In this document: in pieces, positions 36,603-45,838 of the stretch | How positions within the stretch are numbered: the stretch's first letter is position 1 | Layout: each line of letters starts with the position of its first letter | DNA from: Streptomyces puniciscabiei | GTDB taxonomy: Bacteria; Actinomycetota; Actinomycetes; Streptomycetales; Streptomycetaceae | Length of the DNA stretch: 64,000 nt | Reading direction: 5' to 3' | Assembly (NCBI RefSeq): GCF_006715785.1 | Contig: NZ_VFNX01000001.1 | Coordinates: 5,188,001-5,252,000, forward strand | Made by a program: the position numbers and the translations under genes | Notes under the pieces: model-generated | Seen by the model: only the letters and a program-made list of their open reading frames with translations | Told to the model about the DNA's origin: nothing | Databases searched by the model: none

Positions 36603-38258
36603 GTGACGACGATCACCCCCGACGCCGGGAACCAAGGGGCCGAGAACCCCTCACTTCGCTCCGGAGCGGGTACGCCCGGTACGCTCACCGCCGTGCCACA
36701 CGCTGATCAGTCCCAAACCACCCAGAAGGGCGCTTCCGTGACATACCCGGGACCGCCGCGACCGGTTCAGGTCTCCGCCACACCCCTGGCGGAACTGGCC
36801 GATCAGCTGGGTGCCGCCGCTCCGGACGCCGCCGCCGAGGTCACGGGCATCACCCATGACTCGCGCGCCGTCCGCCCCGGCGACCTGTACGCCGCCCTCC
36901 CGGGCGCCCGTCTGCACGGCGCCGACTTCGCCACCCAGGCCGCCGGCCTCGGCGCGGTCGCCGTGCTCACCGACCCGACCGGTGCCGGGCGCGCCGCCGC
37001 GACCGGACTGCCGGTCCTGGTCGTCGACGACCCGCGCGGGCGGATGGGCGAGCTGGCGGCGACGATCTACGGCCGCCCCGGCCGCGACCTGCTCCAGATC
37101 GGCATCACCGGCACCTCCGGCAAGACCACCACCGCCTACCTGGTCGAGGGCGGCCTCAGGACCGCGAAGTCCACCGGACTCGTCGGCACGGTCGAGATGC
37201 GCATCGGCGACGAGCGCATCAAGTCCGAGCGCACCACCCCGGAAGCCACCGACCTGCAGGCCCTGTTCGCCGTCATGCGCGAGCGCGGCGTCGAGGCGGT
37301 CGCCATGGAGGTCTCCAGTCACGCCCTGGTCCTCGGCCGGGTCGACGGCTGCGTCTTCGACATCGCCGTGTTCACCAACCTCAGCCCGGAGCACATGGAG
37401 TTCCACTCCGGCATGGAGGACTACTTCCGGGCCAAGGCGCAGCTGTTCACGCCGGAACGCAGCAGACTCGGCGTGATCAACGTGGACGACGCGTACGGCC
37501 GCCGACTGGCGGAGGAAGCCACGGTCCCCGTCGTCACCTTCTCCGCCGAGGGTCACCCCGACGCCGACTGGCGCGCCGAGGACGTCCAGGTCGGCCCCAT
37601 GGACTCGACTTTCACCGTCGTCGGCCCGGACGGCGCGCGCATCCACGCCAGGTCGCCGATCGCCGGCCCCTTCAACGTGGCGAACACCCTCGCCGCCGTC
37701 GTCGCCCTCGCCGCCGCCGGTCTCGACCCGCAGACCGCCGCCGACGGCATCGCCGCCGTGCCGGGCGTCCCCGGCCGCCTGGAGCGCGTGGACGCCGGGC
37801 AGCCCTACCTCGCGGTCGTCGACTACGCCCACAAGACCGACGCCGTCGAATCCGTGCTCAAGGCGCTGCGCAAGGTCACCAAGGGCCGTCTGCACGTGGT
37901 GCTCGGCTGCGGCGGCGACCGCGACCGGACCAAGCGGGCCCCGATGGGCGCCGCCGCGGCCCGGCTCGCCGACACGGCCGTACTGACCTCGGACAACCCG
38001 CGCTCCGAGGACCCCCTGGCGATCCTCGCGACCATGCTCCAGGGCGCCGCCTCCGTGCCCGCGCACGAGCGCGGCGAGGTCCTCCTGTTCGAGGACCGGG
38101 CCGCCGCGATCGCCGCCGCCGTGGGGCGCGCCCGGGCCGGCGACACCGTGCTGGTCGCGGGCAAGGGCCACGAGCAGGGCCAGGACATCGCCGGCGTGGT
38201 CCGTCCCTTCGACGACCGTCAGGTGCTCCGCGAAGCCATCCAGAAAACCCAGGGATGA
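36603..38258 (+). CDS. murE: UDP-MurNAc-tripeptide synthetase
   Basis: Adds the diamino acid (meso- or LL-diaminopimelate) to UDP-MurNAc-L-Ala-D-Glu; cytosolic ATP-dependent ligase. Motifs are RAVRPGDLYAAL, the P-loop GITGTSGKTTTAYLVE, TTPEATDL, EVSSHAL, FTNLSPEHMEFH with the carbamylated-lysine region FRAKAQLF, and the specificity part DNPRSEDP (the DNPR motif of DAP-adding enzymes). GTG 36603 gives 551 aa; GTG 36738 (506 aa, AGAAGGG ahead) is an alternative, and the 45 residues between have weaker codon bias. A 28-base gap separates it from ftsI. Confidence 0.94.
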   Translation: MTTITPDAGNQGAENPSLRSGAGTPGTLTAVPHADQSQTTQKGASVTYPGPPRPVQVSATPLAELADQLGAAAPDAAAEVTGITHDSRAVRPGDLYAALPGARLHGADFATQAAGLGAVAVLTDPTGAGRAAATGLPVLVVDDPRGRMGELAATIYGRPGRDLLQIGITGTSGKTTTAYLVEGGLRTAKSTGLVGTVEMRIGDERIKSERTTPEATDLQALFAVMRERGVEAVAMEVSSHALVLGRVDGCVFDIAVFTNLSPEHMEFHSGMEDYFRAKAQLFTPERSRLGVINVDDAYGRRLAEEATVPVVTFSAEGHPDADWRAEDVQVGPMDSTFTVVGPDGARIHARSPIAGPFNVANTLAAVVALAAAGLDPQTAADGIAAVPGVPGRLERVDAGQPYLAVVDYAHKTDAVESVLKALRKVTKGRLHVVLGCGGDRDRTKRAPMGAAAARLADTAVLTSDNPRSEDPLAILATMLQGAASVPAHERGEVLLFEDRAAAIAAAVGRARAGDTVLVAGKGHEQGQDIAGVVRPFDDRQVLREAIQKTQG

Positions 38259-38283
38259 AAATCCAGAAGACCCAGGGGATGAA
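38238..38283 (+). repeat. tandem 23-base near-duplicate at murE-murF junction
   Basis: ATCCAGAAAACCCAGGGATGAA (38238-38259, carrying the murE stop) is repeated almost exactly at 38261-38283 (ATCCAGAAGACCCAGGGGATG then AA). The second copy supplies AGGGGATGA just before the murF start and probably serves as its ribosome site. It looks like a small local duplication. Confidence 0.7.
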
Positions 38284-38286
38284 CTT

Positions 38287-39702
38287 GTGATCGCCCTCTC
38301 CCTCGCCGAGATCGCAGCAGTCGTCGGCGGGCAGACGCACGACATACCGGATCCGTCCGTGGCCGTCACCGGACCGGTCGTCCGGGACTCCCGCGAGGTG
38401 GTGCCCGGCAGCCTGTTCGCCGCGTTCGTCGGTGAACGGGTGGACGGCCATGACTACGCACCGCAGGTGATCGGGGCGGGCGCGGTCGCCGTACTGGCGT
38501 CCCGTCCGGTCGGCGTGCCCGCGATCGTCGTCGACGACGTCCAGACCGCCCTCGGCGCGCTCGCCCGGCACGTCGTACGCCGGCTCGGCGCGACCCTCGT
38601 CGCCCTGACCGGCTCGGCGGGCAAGACCAGCACCAAGGACCTGATCGCCCAGGTGCTCCAGCGCAAGGCGCCGACGGTGTTCACGCCCCAGTCGCTCAAC
38701 AACGAGATCGGGCTGCCGCTCACCGCCCTCACCGCCACCGAGGAGACGCAGTTCCTCGTGCTGGAGATGGGGGCCCGCGGCATCGGGCACATCCGCTACC
38801 TCACCGGCCTCACGCCGCCGAAGGTCGGTGTCGTCCTCAACGTCGGCACCGCCCACATCGGCGAGTTCGGCGGGCGCGAGCAGATCGCGCAGGCCAAGGG
38901 CGAGATCATCGAAGGCCTTCCGTCGGCGGAGGACGGCGGCGCCGCGATCCTCAACGCCGACGACCCGCTGGTCCGCGCCATGGCCCCCCGTACCAAGGCG
39001 AAGGTGGTCCTTTTCGGAGAGTCGGCCGAAGCGGACGTACGCGCCGAGAACGTGCGACTCACGGACAGCGGACAGCCCTCCTTCAGGCTTCTCACACCCT
39101 CCGGTGCATCCGATGTGACCATGCGCCTGTACGGTGAGCACCACGTGTCGAACGCGCTCGCCGCGGCCGCCGTCGCCCATGAGCTGGGCATGTCCGCGGA
39201 AGAGATCGCCACCGCGCTCTCCGAGGCGGGCACCCTCTCCCGCTGGCGGATGGAGGTCACCGAGCGCCCGGACGGCGTGACCATCGTCAACGACGCCTAC
39301 AACGCCAACCCCGAGTCCATGCGGGCCGCCCTGCGGGCGCTCGCGGCCATGGGCAAGGGGCGCCGCACGTGGGCGGTGCTCGGCAAGATGGCCGAGCTGG
39401 GGGACGAGGCGCTCGCCGAGCACGACGCCGTCGGACGGCTCGCCGTCCGGCTCAACGTCAGCAAGCTCGTCGCCGTCGGGGGGATTGAGGCCTCCTGGCT
39501 GCAACTGGGCGCATATAACGAGGGTTCGTGGGGTGAGGAGTCGGTGCACGTGTCCGACGCACAGGCGGCGATCGACCTGTTGCGCAGCGAGTTGCGCCCG
39601 GGGGACGTCGTGCTCGTGAAGGCGTCCCGTTCGGTGGGGCTCGAGAGCGTTGCCCAGGCGCTCGTCGAGACCGGTGCCGAGGGCGAGGTTGCCGCCCGAT
39701 GA
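38287..39702 (+). CDS. murF: UDP-MurNAc-pentapeptide synthetase
   Basis: Adds D-Ala-D-Ala to UDP-MurNAc-tripeptide; 471 aa. Recognised by VVRDSREVVPGSLFAAFVGERVDGHDY, the P-loop ALTGSAGKTSTKDLIAQVL, SLNNEIGLPLTAL, LEMGARGIGHIRYLT, NVGTAHIGEFG, and NDAYNANPESMRAALRAL. GTG 38287 follows the duplicated AGGGGATG. Its stop overlaps the mraY start (ATGATGA). Confidence 0.95.
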   Translation: MIALSLAEIAAVVGGQTHDIPDPSVAVTGPVVRDSREVVPGSLFAAFVGERVDGHDYAPQVIGAGAVAVLASRPVGVPAIVVDDVQTALGALARHVVRRLGATLVALTGSAGKTSTKDLIAQVLQRKAPTVFTPQSLNNEIGLPLTALTATEETQFLVLEMGARGIGHIRYLTGLTPPKVGVVLNVGTAHIGEFGGREQIAQAKGEIIEGLPSAEDGGAAILNADDPLVRAMAPRTKAKVVLFGESAEADVRAENVRLTDSGQPSFRLLTPSGASDVTMRLYGEHHVSNALAAAAVAHELGMSAEEIATALSEAGTLSRWRMEVTERPDGVTIVNDAYNANPESMRAALRALAAMGKGRRTWAVLGKMAELGDEALAEHDAVGRLAVRLNVSKLVAVGGIEASWLQLGAYNEGSWGEESVHVSDAQAAIDLLRSELRPGDVVLVKASRSVGLESVAQALVETGAEGEVAAR

Positions 39703-40772
39703 TGAAGCAGATCCTGTTCTCAGGAGTCATTGGCCTCTTCCTGACGCTGATCGGCACCCCGCTGCTGATCAAGCTCCTCGCCCGCAAGGGCTACGGCCAG
39801 TACATCCGCGACGACGGTCCGCGCGAGCACGCCAGCAAGCGCGGTACGCCGACCATGGGCGGTATCGCCTTCATCCTGGCGACGATCGCGGCGTACTTCC
39901 TGAGCAAGCTCATCACCGGTTACCCGCCCACCTACTCCGGGCTGCTGGTTCTCGGCCTGATGTTCGGCATGGGCCTGGTCGGCTTCCTCGACGACTACAT
40001 CAAGATCGTCAAGCGGCGTTCGCTGGGCCTGCGGGCCAAGGCGAAGATGGCCGGCCAGCTGATCGTCGGCATCGCCTTCGCGGTGCTGTCCCTGATGTTC
40101 GCCGACGCACGCGGCAACACCCCGGCCTCCACCAAGCTGTCGTTCATCACCGACTTCGGCTGGACGATCGGCCCGGTGCTGTTCGTCGTCTGGGCGCTGT
40201 TCATGATCCTCGCGATGTCGAACGGCGTGAACCTCACCGACGGTCTGGACGGCCTGGCCACCGGCGCCTCCGTGCTGGTCTTCGGCGCCTACACGTTCAT
40301 CGGGGTCTGGCAGTTCCAGGAGTCCTGCGCCAACGCGCAGACCCTGACGAATCCGGCCGCCTGCTACGAGGTGCGCGACCCGCTCGACCTCGCGGTGATC
40401 GCCTCCGCGCTGATGGGTGCCTGCCTGGGCTTCCTGTGGTGGAACACCTCGCCGGCGAAGATCTTCATGGGTGACACCGGTTCGCTCGCGCTCGGCGGTG
40501 TCCTCACCGGTCTGGCCATCCTCTCCCGCACCGAGCTGCTGCTGGCCATCATGGGCGGCCTGTTCGTGCTCATCACCATGTCGGTCGTCATCCAGGTCGG
40601 CTCCTTCCGGCTCACCGGCAAGCGCGTCTTCCGGATGGCGCCACTCCAGCACCACTTCGAACTCAAGGGCTGGTCCGAGGTCCTGGTGGTGGTCCGATTC
40701 TGGATCATCCAGGGCATCTGTGTGATTGTCGGACTGGGCCTCTTCTATGCAGGATGGGCAGCGGACAAGTGA
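39699..40772 (+). CDS. mraY: phospho-MurNAc-pentapeptide transferase
   Basis: Membrane enzyme making lipid I from UDP-MurNAc-pentapeptide and undecaprenyl phosphate; 357 aa with about ten helices. It keeps the aspartate motifs GFLDDYIK and TDGLDGLATG, the KRRSLGLRAKAK loop, GDTGSLALGG and the HHFELKGWSE histidine motif. ATG 39699 overlaps the murF stop; ATG 39702 directly after is an equally good start. Confidence 0.95.
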   Translation: MMKQILFSGVIGLFLTLIGTPLLIKLLARKGYGQYIRDDGPREHASKRGTPTMGGIAFILATIAAYFLSKLITGYPPTYSGLLVLGLMFGMGLVGFLDDYIKIVKRRSLGLRAKAKMAGQLIVGIAFAVLSLMFADARGNTPASTKLSFITDFGWTIGPVLFVVWALFMILAMSNGVNLTDGLDGLATGASVLVFGAYTFIGVWQFQESCANAQTLTNPAACYEVRDPLDLAVIASALMGACLGFLWWNTSPAKIFMGDTGSLALGGVLTGLAILSRTELLLAIMGGLFVLITMSVVIQVGSFRLTGKRVFRMAPLQHHFELKGWSEVLVVVRFWIIQGICVIVGLGLFYAGWAADK

Positions 40773-42196
40773 CCTCCACCTCGGAGCTCTACGACTTCCA
40801 GGGCAAGCACGTCACCGTCGCCGGGCTCGGCGTCTCCGGCGTCCCGGCGGCCAAGGTGCTGCACGCGCGCGGGGCGGTCGTCACGGTCGTCAACGACGGC
40901 GACGACGCACGCGCGCGTGAGCAGGCCGCGGAACTTCAGGCGCTCGGCATCACCGTGCGCCTCGGCGACGGGGCGACCCTGCCGGAGGGCACCGAGCTGA
41001 TCGTGACCGCGCCCGGCTGGAAGCCGGACAAGCCGCTGTTCCAGGCGGCCGGGAAGGCGGGTGTGCCGGTCTGGGGCGACGTCGAGCTGGCCTGGCGCCT
41101 GCGCGGCCCCGATGCGGCGCCCTGGCTGGCCGTCACGGGCACCAACGGCAAGACCACGACCGTGCAGATGCTCGCGTCCATCCTGGGGGCCGCGGGCCTG
41201 CGCACCGCCGCCGTCGGCAACATCGGGGTCTCCCTGCTGGACGCGGTTCTCGGCGAGGAGACCTACGACGTCCTCGCCGTCGAGCTGTCCAGCTACCAGT
41301 TGCACTGGGCGCCCTCGCTGCGGGCGCATTCGGCCGCGGTCCTCAACCTCGCGCCCGACCACCTGGACTGGCACGGTTCCATGGAGGCCTACGCGCGCGA
41401 CAAGGGCCGCATCTACGAAGGCAATCGGGTCGCCTGCGTCTACAACGTCGAGGACAAGGCGACCGAGGACCTGGTCCGCGAGGCGGACGTGGAGGAGGGC
41501 TGCCGGGCCATCGGCTTCACCCTCGGCGCCCCCGCGCCCTCCCAACTCGGCGTGGTGGACGGCATCCTGGTCGACCGCGCCTTCGTCGAGAACCGGCAGA
41601 AGAACGCCCAGGAGCTCGCCGAGGTCTCCGACGTCAACCCGCCGGCCCCGCACAACATCGCCAACGCCCTTGCCGCGGCGGCCCTCGCGCGTGCCTTCGG
41701 GGTACCCGCCAAGGCCGTACGCGACGGCCTCAGGGCGTTCCGCCCGGACGCGCACCGCATCGCGCACGTCGCCGATCTCGACGGGGTGGCCTACGTGGAC
41801 GACTCCAAGGCGACCAACACCCATGCCACCGAAGCCTCGTTGGCGTCATATGAGTCGATTGTATGGATTGCGGGCGGTCTGGCGAAGGGCGCGACCTTCG
41901 ACGAACTGGTCGCCAAGTCGGCAAAGCGACTTCGCGGTGCCGTCCTCATCGGCGCCGACCGGGCGCTGATCCGCGACGCCCTCGCGCGACACGCGCCGGA
42001 AGTACCCGTGGTGGACCTCGACCGGACCGACACTGGGGCGATGCTCCAGGCGGTGGCGGAGGCGAAGCGGCTGGCTCGGCCCGGTGACACGGTGCTGCTG
42101 GCCCCGGCCTGCGCCTCCATGGACATGTTCACCAACTACAACCAGCGCGGTGACGCGTTCGCGGCGGCGGTCCGCGAACTCGAAGCGGGCGCCTGA
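40754..42196 (+). CDS. murD: UDP-MurNAc-L-alanyl-D-glutamate synthetase
   Basis: Adds D-glutamate to UDP-MurNAc-L-Ala; 480 aa. Motifs: the N-terminal GLGVSGVPAAKVL, VTAPGWKPDKPL, the P-loop VTGTNGKTTTVQML, VGNIGVSLLD, ELSSYQL, NLAPDHLDWHGSMEAY and DDSKATNTHATEASL. ATG 40754 overlaps mraY by 19 bases; GTG 40769, which forms GTGA with the mraY stop, is an alternative that drops five residues. A short run of rare codons occurs at 41837-41880. Confidence 0.95.
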   Translation: MGSGQVTSTSELYDFQGKHVTVAGLGVSGVPAAKVLHARGAVVTVVNDGDDARAREQAAELQALGITVRLGDGATLPEGTELIVTAPGWKPDKPLFQAAGKAGVPVWGDVELAWRLRGPDAAPWLAVTGTNGKTTTVQMLASILGAAGLRTAAVGNIGVSLLDAVLGEETYDVLAVELSSYQLHWAPSLRAHSAAVLNLAPDHLDWHGSMEAYARDKGRIYEGNRVACVYNVEDKATEDLVREADVEEGCRAIGFTLGAPAPSQLGVVDGILVDRAFVENRQKNAQELAEVSDVNPPAPHNIANALAAAALARAFGVPAKAVRDGLRAFRPDAHRIAHVADLDGVAYVDDSKATNTHATEASLASYESIVWIAGGLAKGATFDELVAKSAKRLRGAVLIGADRALIRDALARHAPEVPVVDLDRTDTGAMLQAVAEAKRLARPGDTVLLAPACASMDMFTNYNQRGDAFAAAVRELEAGA

Positions 42197-42281
42197 CGGC
42201 GGGTCTCGGCCACCCAGGGTGCTTCGGGACCCTTGGAGGAACGGGAGACTCGGATGTGGCTGAGGTCGGGAGGAGCCGGTG

Positions 42282-43643
42282 ATGTCCGGTAGCCGTACAG
42301 GTCGTCCTCCGGTTCAGGGGGCCGTCAAGCGGCCCCCCGCGCAGCGCCTTCCGCGCGAGAGCCCCGTCCAACGGGCCTACACCCGCGCGCGCAAGGCCTG
42401 GGACCGGCCGCTCACCGCCTACTACCTGATCCTCGGCGGCAGCGTGCTGATCATCGTGCTGGGTCTGGTGATGGTCTACTCGGCCTCCCAGATCACCGCG
42501 CTGCAGATGTCGCTGCCCGGCTCGTACTTCTTCCGCAAGCAGCTGCTGGCCGCCGTGATCGGCGGGCTGCTGCTGTTCGCGGCCTCCCGCATGCCGGTGA
42601 AACTGCACCGGGCGCTCGCCTACCCGATCCTCGCCGGCGCCGTCTTCCTGATGGCCCTGGTGCAGGTGCCCGGGATAGGGATGGCGGTCAACGGCAACCA
42701 GAACTGGATCTCCCTCGGCGGCTCCTTCCAGATCCAGCCCAGCGAGTTCGGCAAGCTCGCCCTGGTGCTGTGGGGCGCGGACCTGATCGCGCGCAAGCAG
42801 GAGAAGCGGCTGCTGACCCAGTGGAAGCACATGCTGGTGCCGCTGGTGCCGGTCGCCTTCCTGCTGCTCGGGCTGATCATGCTCGGCGGCGACATGGGCA
42901 CCGCGATCATCCTCACGGCCATCCTGTTCGGCCTGCTGTGGCTCGCGGGGGCGCCCACCCGGCTGTTCGCCGGGGTGCTGACGATCGCGACCCTGATCGG
43001 CGGCGTCCTCATCAAGACCAGCCCCAACCGGATGGCCCGGCTCGCCTGCATCGGCGCCACCGAGCCCAGGGCGGGGGTGGCCGACTGCTGGCAGGCCGTG
43101 CACGGCATCTACGCCCTCGCCTCCGGCGGACTCTTCGGTTCCGGTCTCGGTGCGAGTGTGGAAAAATGGGGCCAACTGCCCGAAGCCCACACCGACTTCA
43201 TCTTCGCCGTCACCGGTGAGGAACTGGGCCTGGCCGGGACGCTGTCCGTGCTCGCCCTGTTCGCGGCTCTAGGCTATGCGGGTATCCGCGTGGCCGGACG
43301 CACGGAGGACCCCTTCGTGAGGTACGCCGCGGGAGGCGTGACCACCTGGATCACCGCCCAGGCGGTGGTCAACATCGGTGCGGTGCTCGGGCTGCTGCCG
43401 ATCGCCGGCGTCCCCCTCCCGCTGTTCTCCTACGGGGGGTCCGCCCTGCTGCCGACCATGTTCGCCATCGGGCTGCTGATCGCCTTCGCGCGCGACGAGC
43501 CCGCTGCGCGGGCGGCGCTTGCGATGCGGCAACCTCGCTTTGGTAGAAAGCGGGCGGGAGGCTCCGGCGGTGAGCGGGGGCCTCGGAGATGGAACACGAT
43601 GCGACGGCGTGCCTCGGTGGCGCGTCCGTCCGGAGAGCGGTGA
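42282..43643 (+). CDS. ftsW: septal peptidoglycan glycosyltransferase FtsW (SEDS family)
   Basis: Polymerises lipid II at the septum with FtsI; 453 aa, ten membrane helices. SEDS signatures include MVYSASQITAL, NGNQNWISLGGSFQIQPSEFGKLALVLWGADL, GGDMGTAIILTAI, EAHTDFIFAVTGEELGL and PLPLFSYGGSALLPTMFAIGLL (with the catalytic Asp of the large extracellular loop region). ATG 42282 follows GGGAGGAG; the GTG one codon earlier is weaker. The basic C-terminal tail (RKRAGGSGGERGPRRW) is cytosolic. Confidence 0.95.
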   Translation: MSGSRTGRPPVQGAVKRPPAQRLPRESPVQRAYTRARKAWDRPLTAYYLILGGSVLIIVLGLVMVYSASQITALQMSLPGSYFFRKQLLAAVIGGLLLFAASRMPVKLHRALAYPILAGAVFLMALVQVPGIGMAVNGNQNWISLGGSFQIQPSEFGKLALVLWGADLIARKQEKRLLTQWKHMLVPLVPVAFLLLGLIMLGGDMGTAIILTAILFGLLWLAGAPTRLFAGVLTIATLIGGVLIKTSPNRMARLACIGATEPRAGVADCWQAVHGIYALASGGLFGSGLGASVEKWGQLPEAHTDFIFAVTGEELGLAGTLSVLALFAALGYAGIRVAGRTEDPFVRYAAGGVTTWITAQAVVNIGAVLGLLPIAGVPLPLFSYGGSALLPTMFAIGLLIAFARDEPAARAALAMRQPRFGRKRAGGSGGERGPRRWNTMRRRASVARPSGER

Positions 43644-43649
43644 ATTTCG

Positions 43650-44738
43650 GTGCATGTCGTACTCGCCGGTGGGGGGACCGCCGGCCACATCGAGCCCGCG
43701 CTCGCCCTCGCGGACGCCCTGCGCAGGCAGGACCCGACCGTGGGGATCACGGCCCTGGGCACGGAGCGCGGCCTGGAGACCCGGCTCGTCCCGGAGCGCG
43801 GCTACGAACTGGCGCTGATCCCGGCGGTGCCGCTGCCCCGTAAGCCGACCCCCGAGCTGATCACCGTCCCGGGCCGGCTGCGCGGCACCATCAAGGCCGC
43901 CGAGCAGATCCTGGAGCGCACCAAGGCGGACGTCGTGGTCGGTTTCGGCGGCTATGTCGCCCTGCCCGGCTATCTGGCCGCCAAGCGCCTCGGGGTGCCC
44001 ATCGTGATCCACGAGGCCAACGCCCGCCCCGGCCTGGCCAACAAGATCGGCTCGCGGTACGCGGCCCGGGTCGCCGTCTCCACGCCCGACAGCAAGCTGC
44101 GCGACGCCCGCTACATCGGCATCCCGCTGCGCCGCTCCATCGCCACCCTGGACCGCGCCGCGGCCCGCCCCGAGGCCCGCCACCGCTTCGGTCTCGACCC
44201 GAACCTGCCCACACTGCTCGTCTCCGGCGGCTCCCAGGGCGCCCGGCGCCTCAACGAGGTCGTCCAGCAGGTCGCCCCCTGGCTCCAGCAGGCGGGCATC
44301 CAGATCCTGCACGCGGTCGGACCGAAGAACGAACTGCCGCAGGTGCACCAGATGCCGGGAATGCCCCCCTACATCCCGGTAAGTTACCTGGACCGGATGG
44401 ACCTCGCGTACGCCGCGGCCGACATGATGCTCTGCCGCGCGGGCGCGATGACCGTCGCCGAACTCTCCGCCGTCGGGCTCCCGGCCGCCTATGTCCCGCT
44501 GCCCATCGGCAACGGCGAACAGCGGCTCAACGCCCAGCCGGTGGTGAAGGCCGGCGGCGGGCTGCTGGTCGACGACGCGGAACTCACGCCCGAGTGGGTG
44601 CAGCAGAACGTCCTGCCCGTGCTCGCCGATCCGCACCGGCTGTACGAGATGTCCCGCGCGGCAAGCGAGTTCGGCCGCCGGGACGCCGACGAGCTGCTCG
44701 TCGGCATGGTGTACGAGGCGATCGCCTCGCGCCGTTAG
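43650..44738 (+). CDS. murG: UDP-GlcNAc:lipid I N-acetylglucosaminyltransferase
   Basis: Makes lipid II on the inner membrane face; 362 aa, GT28 family with GT-B fold. Motifs are [121 protein letters not shown] 43650 begins 6 bases after the ftsW stop. Confidence 0.95.
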   Translation: MHVVLAGGGTAGHIEPALALADALRRQDPTVGITALGTERGLETRLVPERGYELALIPAVPLPRKPTPELITVPGRLRGTIKAAEQILERTKADVVVGFGGYVALPGYLAAKRLGVPIVIHEANARPGLANKIGSRYAARVAVSTPDSKLRDARYIGIPLRRSIATLDRAAARPEARHRFGLDPNLPTLLVSGGSQGARRLNEVVQQVAPWLQQAGIQILHAVGPKNELPQVHQMPGMPPYIPVSYLDRMDLAYAAADMMLCRAGAMTVAELSAVGLPAAYVPLPIGNGEQRLNAQPVVKAGGGLLVDDAELTPEWVQQNVLPVLADPHRLYEMSRAASEFGRRDADELLVGMVYEAIASRR

Positions 44739-44764
44739 GACCGTATGACGAAAGGGCAGTGAGG

Positions 44765-45559
44765 GTGGCCGGACCGACTACCGCCGAGCGCGGTGAACGC
44801 CAGCAGGAGTCGTCCGGCCCGCCGCTCGCCCGCCGGCTCAGAAGGCCGCGCCTTCGTACGATCGTCATCCTGGCGGTTCTTCTGCTGCTCCTCGGAGCCG
44901 GTGGCACCTGGGTGTTGTACGGCTCGAGCTGGCTGCGCGTCCGGCATGTCTCGGTGTCGGGCACGCTCGTGCTGAGCCCCGCCGAGGTGCGGGACGCGGC
45001 GGACGTACCGGTCGGGGCGCCGATGATTTCCGTCGACACCCATGGCATCGAAGCCCGACTTCGCCGGAAATTGCCCCGAATTGACACCGTTGATGTGGTC
45101 CGTTCCTGGCCCCAGGGAATCGTTCTGAAAGTGACCGAGCGCACTCCGGTTCTGCTTGTCCAAAAGGGCGGCGAGTTCGTCGAAGTCGACCACGAAGGTG
45201 TCCGATTCGCTACGGTTTCGCAGGCGCCGAAAGGCGTTCCGACACTGGAATTGTCCGTCTCCCGCACGGGCTCCGGCGCGGCGAGCTTCCGCCGCTTCGG
45301 CACCGACCGGCTGGTGCGCGAGGCGGTCCGGGTCGTGGGGGCTCTGCCGGCCGCCGTGGCGGGGGACACCCGGACCGTCCAAGTCCGTTCCTACGACGAC
45401 ATCTCGCTGGAGTTGGCCGACGGCCGCACGGTGGCATGGGGCAGCAGCGAGAACGGCCGCGCCAAGGCACGGACCCTCGCAGCTCTCATGAAAGCAGCTC
45501 CCGGTGCGCGGCACTTCGATGTCAGCGTTCCCACCGCCCCTGCGTCATCGGGGAGTTGA
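44765..45559 (+). CDS. ftsQ: cell division protein FtsQ
   Basis: Bitopic divisome scaffold; 264 aa. A cytosolic basic N-terminus, one membrane helix (RTIVILAVLLLLLGAGGTWVLYGS), a POTRA domain (SWLRVRHVSVSGTLVLSPAEVRDAADVPVGAPMISVDTHGIEARLRRKLPRIDTVDVVRSWPQGIVLKVTERTPVLLVQ) and the FtsQ beta domain. GTG 44765 is 8 bases after AAAGGG and fits better than GTG 44759. Some codons in the POTRA part are less G/C-biased than the neighbours. Confidence 0.93.
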   Translation: MAGPTTAERGERQQESSGPPLARRLRRPRLRTIVILAVLLLLLGAGGTWVLYGSSWLRVRHVSVSGTLVLSPAEVRDAADVPVGAPMISVDTHGIEARLRRKLPRIDTVDVVRSWPQGIVLKVTERTPVLLVQKGGEFVEVDHEGVRFATVSQAPKGVPTLELSVSRTGSGAASFRRFGTDRLVREAVRVVGALPAAVAGDTRTVQVRSYDDISLELADGRTVAWGSSENGRAKARTLAALMKAAPGARHFDVSVPTAPASSGS

Positions 45560-45649
45560 CGCACATCAGCGCAGGCCAGCACCCTGGTTGGGCACTGCTA
45601 CGGCTGATCACATAGGGTGAAAAGAAAAACGGGAGGTTCGGCGTGTTCG

Positions 45650-45740
45650 TTGAACGGGCGCCACTTGTCGACTTAGTGTCCTGTTCAGAAGACTCCAGGG
45701 AACACACACACTGGTAACCCTAAACTTCAGGGTTAGGGTT
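45650..45740 (+). promoter_or_regulatory. ftsZ promoter region with WhiA-type motif and inverted repeat
   Basis: TTGAAC (45650-45655), 17 bases, TTAGTG (45673-45678) is a plausible promoter. GTGTC (45676-45680), the complement of the WhiA motif GACAC, overlaps its -10. A perfect 7-bp inverted repeat TAACCCT/AGGGTTA (45715-45735) follows, continued by a second AGGGTT. ftsZ in Streptomyces is known to have several promoters including a sporulation-specific, Whi-dependent one; which start is which here is inference. Confidence 0.55.
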
Positions 45741-45838
45741 CGGGTCGGCGCTACGGACCGTCCCATTCGGCATCCGTCGTCCCGGCGCGGGGCACCGCCC
45801 GGCGGCGACAACGTAATTCGAGGCGAGAGGCCTTCGAC

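Noticed and set aside
45729..45740. AGGGTTAGGGTT before ftsZ as a telomere-like repeat
   Set aside because: Only two units, in the middle of a housekeeping promoter. Streptomyces telomeres are palindromic and at chromosome ends, so it is treated as part of a regulatory repeat.
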